Shown here: positions 59,108-64,000 of the stretch, piece after piece | How positions within the stretch are numbered: the stretch's first letter is position 1 | Layout: the number at the start of each line of letters is the position of its first letter | Assembly: GCF_000949865.1 (NCBI RefSeq) | Contig: NZ_JWJH01000002.1 | Location: 186,001-250,000, forward strand | Length of the DNA stretch: 64,000 nt | DNA from: Rhizobium nepotum 39/7 | GTDB lineage: Bacteria; Pseudomonadota; Alphaproteobacteria; Rhizobiales; Rhizobiaceae | Direction of reading: 5' to 3' | Made by a program: the position numbers and the translations under genes | Notes under the pieces: generated by a model | The model's database searches: none | What the model saw: only the letters and a program-made list of their open reading frames with translations | Told to the model about the DNA's origin: nothing

Positions 59108-60508
59108 TCACGCAAGCTCTTTCGAGAGGCCGGGCAAAATCAGATCGGCTTTCAGCCCGCCGATCCCGCTGCGCGAGAGGGAAAAACGGCCATGGTATTC
59201 AGACACCACCTCGGAAACGATCGACAATCCGAGGCCCGTTCCTGGCCGGCTCTCGTCCAGCCGCCTGCCGCGCTTCATCGCTTCGCTGATCTGTCCCGGC
59301 TCCAGCCCCGGCCCGTCATCCTCGACAGTCAGTTCCACCCAGGAGCGACGCGCGATTTCGGCATCGGAGGACGGGTGTGTGCCAGCGGTAAGCGTGACGA
59401 CCACTCTCGTCTCGGCAAAACGCGCGGCATTTTCCAGAAGGTTGCCGACGACCTCTTCCAGATCCTGCTGCTCCATGCCGAGCACGGCGCCGGCCTGCTC
59501 GAAATTCAGCACGAACTGCTTGTCGGGGTTCAGGCGGCGCATCACGCGCACCAGCCGTTCCAGCGCCGGCTCCGCTTCCACTCGGGCAAGGATCGAGCCG
59601 CGCTGGGCGGCGATGCGGGCGCGGGAAAGATAGGACTGCACCTGCGCCTGCATGGCGTCGGCCTGCGCACGCACCAGATCGCCATGCTGCGGCTCCAGCG
59701 TGCGGGCCTCGTTCAGAAGAACGGCAATCGGCGTTTTCAGCGAATGCGCGAGATTGCCGACCTGCATGCGGGCGCGCTCCACAAGCCGCCGGTTGCTGTC
59801 GATCAGCGCATTGACCTCGTTCGCCAGCGGCTGGATTTCGCGCGGGAAATCACCTTCGAGGCTTTCCGCCTCCCCGCCCCTGATCTTGCCGAGCGCCACG
59901 CGGGCCTGATCGAGCGGCCGCAGACTGTAGAGAATGGCCAGACCGTTGACGACCAGACTGCCGACGCCGAAGACGGCGAGCGCCAGATAAAGGCTGTTGG
60001 AAAAATCGCGCACGTCGTCTTCAACGACATTCAGATTGCCGGAGACGCGAAACCGCGCCGCACGGCCCTCACCATCAAGCACGACTTCCGTTTCGGCCAC
60101 ACGCACCTTGTTGCCCGCCTCATCGGTGACGGCATAAAACCGCTCATAGCGGTTGTCGAATGGCGCATCGATGATGCTCGGCACCGGCAATGAGGACACG
60201 CCGAGCGAAGAGGAGACCAGCGGCGCGGTCTGGAAGTTGCCGAGCGGCTCCACCACCCAGTACCAGCCGGTATCGGGCTGCGAAAACCTGAGATCGCCGA
60301 GCTGCGGACTGCCCGCCAGCGTGTTCTCGTTGGAAATCGTCACGGAATTGATGACGTTATAGAGCTGGGCGCGCAGGAGATCGGTGAAGCTGCGCTCCAC
60401 GCCCTGCCGGTAGAGCGTCGAAATCACGACAGCGATCACCACCAGCGCCAGCGCCGACCAGGCAGAGGCGAGCAGCAGAACGCGGGCGGTAAGAGAGTTA
60501 CTTCGCAT
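59108..60508 (-). CDS. feuQ: sensor histidine kinase FeuQ
   Basis: 466 residues from the ATG at 60508, overlapping the feuP stop by 11 bases. Membrane helices near residues 12-32 and 165-185 frame a periplasmic sensor of about 130 residues. The kinase core has NLAHSLKTPIAVLLNEARTL with the phospho-His, NLLENAARFAETRVVVTL, VEDDGPGLEPGQISEAMKRG and GTGLGLSIVSEVVSEYHG. Place beside feuP and before the ccm genes matches Sinorhizobium feuPQ, which controls cyclic glucan export and osmo-adaptation. Naming rests on that order. Confidence 0.85.
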   Translation of the reverse strand: MRSNSLTARVLLLASAWSALALVVIAVVISTLYRQGVERSFTDLLRAQLYNVINSVTISNENTLAGSPQLGDLRFSQPDTGWYWVVEPLGNFQTAPLVSSSLGVSSLPVPSIIDAPFDNRYERFYAVTDEAGNKVRVAETEVVLDGEGRAARFRVSGNLNVVEDDVRDFSNSLYLALAVFGVGSLVVNGLAILYSLRPLDQARVALGKIRGGEAESLEGDFPREIQPLANEVNALIDSNRRLVERARMQVGNLAHSLKTPIAVLLNEARTLEPQHGDLVRAQADAMQAQVQSYLSRARIAAQRGSILARVEAEPALERLVRVMRRLNPDKQFVLNFEQAGAVLGMEQQDLEEVVGNLLENAARFAETRVVVTLTAGTHPSSDAEIARRSWVELTVEDDGPGLEPGQISEAMKRGRRLDESRPGTGLGLSIVSEVVSEYHGRFSLSRSGIGGLKADLILPGLSKELA

Positions 60509-61169
60509 CTGCCGGCGCTTGCATCCGGTAACCGAGACCACGGATCGTCTCGATCAGATCAACCCCGAGCTTCTTGCGCAAACGTCCGACAAACACCTCG
60601 ATCGTGTTGGAATCTCTATCGAAATCCTGATCGTACATATGTTCGACCAGCTCCGTGCGCGAGACGACCTCGCCCATGTGATGCATGAGATAGGAGAGCA
60701 GGCGGAACTCGTGCGAGGTGAGCTTCAGCGTCACGCCGTTGACGGTCGCCTTGGAGGATTTGGTGTCGAGCTTCACCGGACCGCAGACGAGTTCGGAGGA
60801 GGCATGGCCGGCGGCGCGGCGGATGAGCGCGCGCACACGGGCGAGAACTTCTTCGACATGGAAGGGCTTGGTCACGTAATCGTCGGCACCGGCATCGATG
60901 CCCGCCACCTTGTCGCTCCAGCGATCGCGGGCAGTGAGAATGAGGACCGGCATGGCCTTGCCTGCGGCGCGCCATTTCTCGACGACGGTGATGCCGTCCA
61001 TCTGCGGCAGGCCGATATCGAGAACGATCGCGTCATAAGGCTCGGTATCGCCGAGATAATGCCCTTCCTCGCCGTCGAATGCCTGATCGACAACATAACC
61101 GGCTTCTTTCAGCGCATCGGTCAGCTGACGATTGAGATTGGCATCATCCTCAACCACGAGAATACGCAT
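60498..61169 (-). CDS. feuP: response regulator FeuP
   Basis: 223 residues. Receiver: MRILVVEDDANLNRQLTDAL, AIVLDIGLPQMDGITVVEKW with the phospho-Asp, GIDAGADDYVTKPFHVEEVL with the Lys. The DNA-binding half has LTSHEFRLLSYLMHHMGEVV and NTIEVFVGRLRKKLGVDLIE TIRG. PhoP-like OmpR family. It forms an operon with feuQ (11-base overlap) and lies 96 bases after a small exported protein resembling FeuN. Confidence 0.9.
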   Translation of the reverse strand: MRILVVEDDANLNRQLTDALKEAGYVVDQAFDGEEGHYLGDTEPYDAIVLDIGLPQMDGITVVEKWRAAGKAMPVLILTARDRWSDKVAGIDAGADDYVTKPFHVEEVLARVRALIRRAAGHASSELVCGPVKLDTKSSKATVNGVTLKLTSHEFRLLSYLMHHMGEVVSRTELVEHMYDQDFDRDSNTIEVFVGRLRKKLGVDLIETIRGLGYRMQAPADAK

Positions 61170-61264
61170 TGTCCGCCCTTTCCTGTGTCCCGGCCCGCGC
61201 GCGCGTTGCCGGTCATGCTAAGTCTCTCGGATCGTTTTCCGATATTTCGGCGATGCGGGCAAGG

Positions 61265-61519
61265 CTACATCGGCACGCGCATCGTCACCTTGCGCGGGCG
61301 CTCGCCATTGCCCTGGACGAGAACGGTGACGACACAGGACTGACCGTCGCCCGAGGGATAGACTGAAAGAAGCTGGCCGCCGGTTTCGCGCACCACGCGG
61401 GAGACGGCTGCGCCGCAGTCGCTCGCAGCCAGAATGTAATGGCCCTGCAAATCAGCCTCGGGCGCCGTGAAACCGGAAAGCCCGGCTGCAAGCGTCGCGA
61501 TGATGAGAGGTGATGCCAT
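61265..61519 (-). CDS. feuN: small exported protein, FeuN-like modulator of FeuPQ
   Basis: 84 residues from the ATG at 61519. MASPLIIATLAAGLSGFTAP is a signal peptide; the mature part (HYILAASDCGAAVSRVVRET GGQLLSVYPSGDGQSCVVTV ...) has two Cys that could form a disulfide and ends MRVPM. In Sinorhizobium, FeuN is a periplasmic peptide of about this size, encoded just before feuP, that holds down FeuQ signalling. Size, export signal and position fit; sequence identity could not be tested. Longer starts to 61714 overlap a divergent-looking phage-type gene and are not needed. Confidence 0.68.
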   Translation of the reverse strand: MASPLIIATLAAGLSGFTAPEADLQGHYILAASDCGAAVSRVVRETGGQLLSVYPSGDGQSCVVTVLVQGNGERPRKVTMRVPM

Positions 61520-61658
61520 TGCACAAATCTTCCAGATAAATCGGGTGCGTCTCGAACCGTATTGTGACCGAAGTTGTAGCGCAAAGCGTCTGAATGGCAA
61601 ATGAATGCCGCCCCCGCCGCAACGGCGCACGGTGGGGACGGCATGGGCGCAAATCCTG

Positions 61659-61865
61659 TCAGCGGATGGCGCGGGTTGCCGAAAGGCGGCCGTAAAGCGC
61701 GATGAGGCCGCCAATTCCGCCAGCCACCGTCACCAGCCCCTCCGCCAGCTCGCCCTGCAGGCCTGCGGGCAGGTTAAGACCGGCGATGCTGAAAAGCGGT
61801 GCGAAAACCGCGATCAGCGCCCCCCAGATCGTGCGCGATTGATACCATGGCTTGGTAGTGTCCAT
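61659..61865 (-). CDS. small holin-like membrane protein of the gene transfer agent/phage cluster
   Basis: 68 residues from the ATG at 61865 with AAAGGACGAG upstream. MDTTKPWYQSRTIWGALIAV starts a first membrane helix (WGALIAVFAPLFSIAGL), a short linker (LPAGLQGELAEG), then a second helix (LVTVAGGIGGLIALYGR), ending in basic RLSATRAIR. Two helices and a charged tail are the holin-like layout found at the 3' end of many phage tail clusters and rhizobial GTA-like clusters. It follows the tail protein gene by 34 bases on the same strand. A role in release of particles is inferred. Confidence 0.65.
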   Translation of the reverse strand: MDTTKPWYQSRTIWGALIAVFAPLFSIAGLNLPAGLQGELAEGLVTVAGGIGGLIALYGRLSATRAIR

Positions 61866-61899
61866 AATCTCGTCCTTTGCGTTGTTTTTCAGGCAGTTG

Positions 61900-64000
61900 T
61901 CAGAGCGGGAGAAGGGCTTGCGCCGCCACTCCCGAGGGCACCGCGCGGCCGAGCTGGCGGACACGCACGGAAATGTGATCCCGCAATGCCGGGAAATCTG
62001 TGAGTTCATCGGTGGCGGGGTACAACCAGAAGGGTCCGGAGACCTCTACCGTGCGTCGCACGGCCTCGCCGTCCAGCACCTCCACGCGGTAACGCTCGAA
62101 AGGCTCGTCCAGCAGTATCTCCGTGGCGTCCCAGCCATCGGCCTCTGTCCACCCCCGGCGCATCCAGCGCAGCAGAACGCCGTCCCTGCGTCGCTCGCCG
62201 GAAAGATGCACCGGCGCAAGCGGCGTCTGCGCCCGCAAGCCGCCCTCGAAGGCGAAAGGCCCGGCGGGAGCACCGACCTTTCCTGCGGCTTCAGCGATCC
62301 AGTTCAGGCGGCGTCCGCACTCGCTCGCGGCAAGGCCGAGCGGCTTTACCGCCGCATCCAGCACCACGACCGCGCTGCCGATGGCCGCGCCTGCGGCAAG
62401 TGCATCTTCCGTGCCGCCAAGCCCACGCAGCAGGGCGGAAAGCCGCCAGCGAGAGGGCGCGATTTCATCGGCCCGCGCAAAAGCGACGATCTCCCAGACA
62501 CCGTTTGCGGCCCTGACCGCGATGCGGTTCTCACCGTTCAGCACCGAAAGTTCCTCAACCGAGGAAAGCTCGCCGGAGGGCAGATCGATCAGGACGGTGT
62601 TTTTGCGGTCGAAACGGCCGGACGGACCAGGCGTCAGAGGCATCGTCAGCGCACCAATCATCGCGGGCCGGTCGAGCACGACGCGTTGGCGATAGCCTTC
62701 CGCACCCGGCGAAGCGGAGACGAGAACCGGCCGCCAGGGCCTCGCAAAAACTGCGATCCGCGCCGAATCTTCCGGCGCGGGGCCGTCATGGCGCGGCAGG
62801 TCGAGAAACAGCACCTCCGGGGCAAAACCTTCCGTGCCGGTTCCGCCACCCGTGCGCCGTTCATCCGCAGCGCCTGCGAAAACGGAGAGGGCAGCGGAAA
62901 AGGCGCGTGCCTCCACCTGACGCACATTGCCGTCTTCGATCCGGCTGACCAGAAACCGTCCTGCCGGAGCTTCCGCAAAAACGCCTTGCGGAAGGCGGAT
63001 GCAATCGCCGGGTTCCAGAGCGATATCTCCAGGCGGCAGGGCAAAGCGCAAGCTGCGCCGCGCCTGCCGGTTGTCGCGCAACAGGGCCTCAGCCGCCGCT
63101 TCCGCCGTTTCCGCCGAGAGGGCAGCGTTGAGATCGAGCCGCATCACCCGGCTACCGGCATCATCGATGCGACGCGAACGCACGCTGGCCTGCTCGTAAT
63201 CAAGCGCGGGATTGAATGAGGTCAGCACGACTTCAGCCGCGAAATCGCTGTCATGGCCGCGATTTTCCGACCATAGCGGCTCGTCCTCCAGATCGGCGAC
63301 CAAGGCCACGTCACGAAGGGGCAGCGCCGCCGAGTTGCGGGAACGGAAGCGCAGGGTTCCGCCATCTTCAGTGGCATCCACCTGAAACGCGGCCATCAAC
63401 GGTTCCAGCAGGTTGCGGGCGGAAGTGACGTCGCCCTGCACATAACCGGTCAGGTCGCCGCTGACGGCGGAGACGTCGAAACCGGAAAAGCCGTGATCGG
63501 TGAGGATTGTCGCAATCGTATCCGCAAGCGTCGCGGTTCCCAGCCTCCCGTTCAGCCAATGGCCGGTGCGCCAGTTTGCGCCGTCGCTCCAGACCGCTCC
63601 ATTCTGCGGAAAGGCCGGAAAAGGCCGCGCATCCCAGGTCCACAGGTAAACCCGGTTCCTGTCCACCATCGCGGCATCGCCTTCGCCCGTCCAATGCTCA
63701 AGATGTGCTTCCAGAAACCGCCGCTGCTGGCTGTCGGTGCGGCCCCTGCGGGAAAAATGGGGAAAGGCGTTTTCCGCCGATTTCGGATCGGGAAAGACAT
63801 TCGGGCGCGTCGCACTCTTGTCTACCGCCGGGCAGCCGAGTTCGGTGAACCAGACCGGCTTCGATCCCGGAACCCATGCGGTCGGTGTGGTTTTCTCTGC
63901 GCCCTTCACCCGCTCGTAGTGGGCGTTCAGCCACCAGTTTCCGATGTCCTTGTAACGGAACACCCATGGCTTGCCCTTCAGCCCATCGGTGATGGCCGTG
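61900..64000 (-). CDS. GTA/phage tail host-specificity protein (TIM-barrel type), partial
   Basis: About 700 codons are visible and the frame is open to the right edge of the window, so the N-terminus is missing. The visible start has YKDIGNWWLNAHYERVKGAE and KPVWFTELGCPAVDKSATRP NVFPDPKS, a glycosidase-like TIM-barrel part, then ENAFPHFSRRGRTDSQQRRF, and long beta-rich stretches (LRFALPPGDIALEPGDCIRL). This matches the large tail fibre/host-specificity protein (gp15 type) of Rhodobacter-like gene transfer agents. It probably binds the target cell. It precedes a holin-like gene. Confidence 0.85.
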   Translation of the reverse strand, partial: TAITDGLKGKPWVFRYKDIGNWWLNAHYERVKGAEKTTPTAWVPGSKPVWFTELGCPAVDKSATRPNVFPDPKSAENAFPHFSRRGRTDSQQRRFLEAHLEHWTGEGDAAMVDRNRVYLWTWDARPFPAFPQNGAVWSDGANWRTGHWLNGRLGTATLADTIATILTDHGFSGFDVSAVSGDLTGYVQGDVTSARNLLEPLMAAFQVDATEDGGTLRFRSRNSAALPLRDVALVADLEDEPLWSENRGHDSDFAAEVVLTSFNPALDYEQASVRSRRIDDAGSRVMRLDLNAALSAETAEAAAEALLRDNRQARRSLRFALPPGDIALEPGDCIRLPQGVFAEAPAGRFLVSRIEDGNVRQVEARAFSAALSVFAGAADERRTGGGTGTEGFAPEVLFLDLPRHDGPAPEDSARIAVFARPWRPVLVSASPGAEGYRQRVVLDRPAMIGALTMPLTPGPSGRFDRKNTVLIDLPSGELSSVEELSVLNGENRIAVRAANGVWEIVAFARADEIAPSRWRLSALLRGLGGTEDALAAGAAIGSAVVVLDAAVKPLGLAASECGRRLNWIAEAAGKVGAPAGPFAFEGGLRAQTPLAPVHLSGERRRDGVLLRWMRRGWTEADGWDATEILLDEPFERYRVEVLDGEAVRRTVEVSGPFWLYPATDELTDFPALRDHISVRVRQLGRAVPSGVAAQALLPL

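Noticed and set aside
1..64000. CRISPR array or insertion sequence
   Set aside because: No regularly spaced direct repeats, no transposase, recombinase or integrase frame was found in either strand.

Overview
The window looks like a stretch of the main chromosome of a Rhizobiaceae alphaproteobacterium, most probably Agrobacterium or a close Rhizobium relative. The basis is the high-GC codon use and the gene order feuN-feuP-feuQ / ccmI-ccmE-ccmF-ccmH / degP-response regulator-kinase / glnE / PleC-like kinase / pepN. Other supports are the tandem RopA/Omp2b-type porins, rhizobial intergenic mosaic repeats, and a gene-transfer-agent tail gene at the right edge. I could not run a database search; names rest on motifs, length and order that I recognise.

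Layout. 1-4.5 kb: end of a chemotaxis receptor, smpB, dapA and a lytic transglycosylase. 4.6-7.4 kb: two near-identical porins in tandem with duplicated terminators. 7.4-9.1 kb: a decayed alpha/beta-hydrolase remnant, tRNA-Ser(GCU), and a DUF883 stress-type gene behind a textbook EcfG promoter. 9.1-16 kb: HpcH/HpaI aldolase plus FAD reductase pair, a PilZ protein, a multicopper-oxidase/ZIP-transporter operon behind paired 21-bp operators, and a HisC/CobC-like aminotransferase. 16-21 kb: small proteins, a P-loop kinase, AMP nucleosidase and an orphan VapB-type antitoxin. 21-30 kb: OsmC protein, omega-aminotransferase, lipid-kinase-like protein, MFS exporter, MgtE, UppP, a HxlR regulator divergent from a zinc-type oxidoreductase, and an exported pentapeptide-repeat protein. 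30-40 kb: ETF-ubiquinone oxidoreductase behind a MerR-style promoter, GNAT, a frameshifted CDF transporter, an SDR without the usual Tyr/Lys, a GGDEF protein, an Hsp70-like protein, an atypical uracil-DNA glycosylase and a DMT transporter. 40-64 kb: pepN, PleC-like kinase, glnE, MipA/OmpV protein, a two-component system, degP, cytochrome c maturation genes, a lipoprotein, FeuNPQ and the end of a gene transfer agent cluster.

How the parts fit. The right third is a cell-envelope block: cytochrome c maturation and DegP in the periplasm, two sensor/regulator pairs watching the envelope, and a small exported protein (FeuN-like) next to FeuPQ, which in Sinorhizobium restrains that pair. The MCO/ZIP operon is the best candidate for an under-described system: an exported copper oxidase translationally coupled to a ZIP permease that carries an unusual extracytoplasmic domain, under a Fur-family-like pair of palindromes.

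No insertion sequence, integrase, CRISPR array or rRNA was seen. Non-coding space is mostly short and is repeatedly occupied by palindromic mosaic repeats, one of which sits inside the ccm operon and supplies a ribosome binding site.
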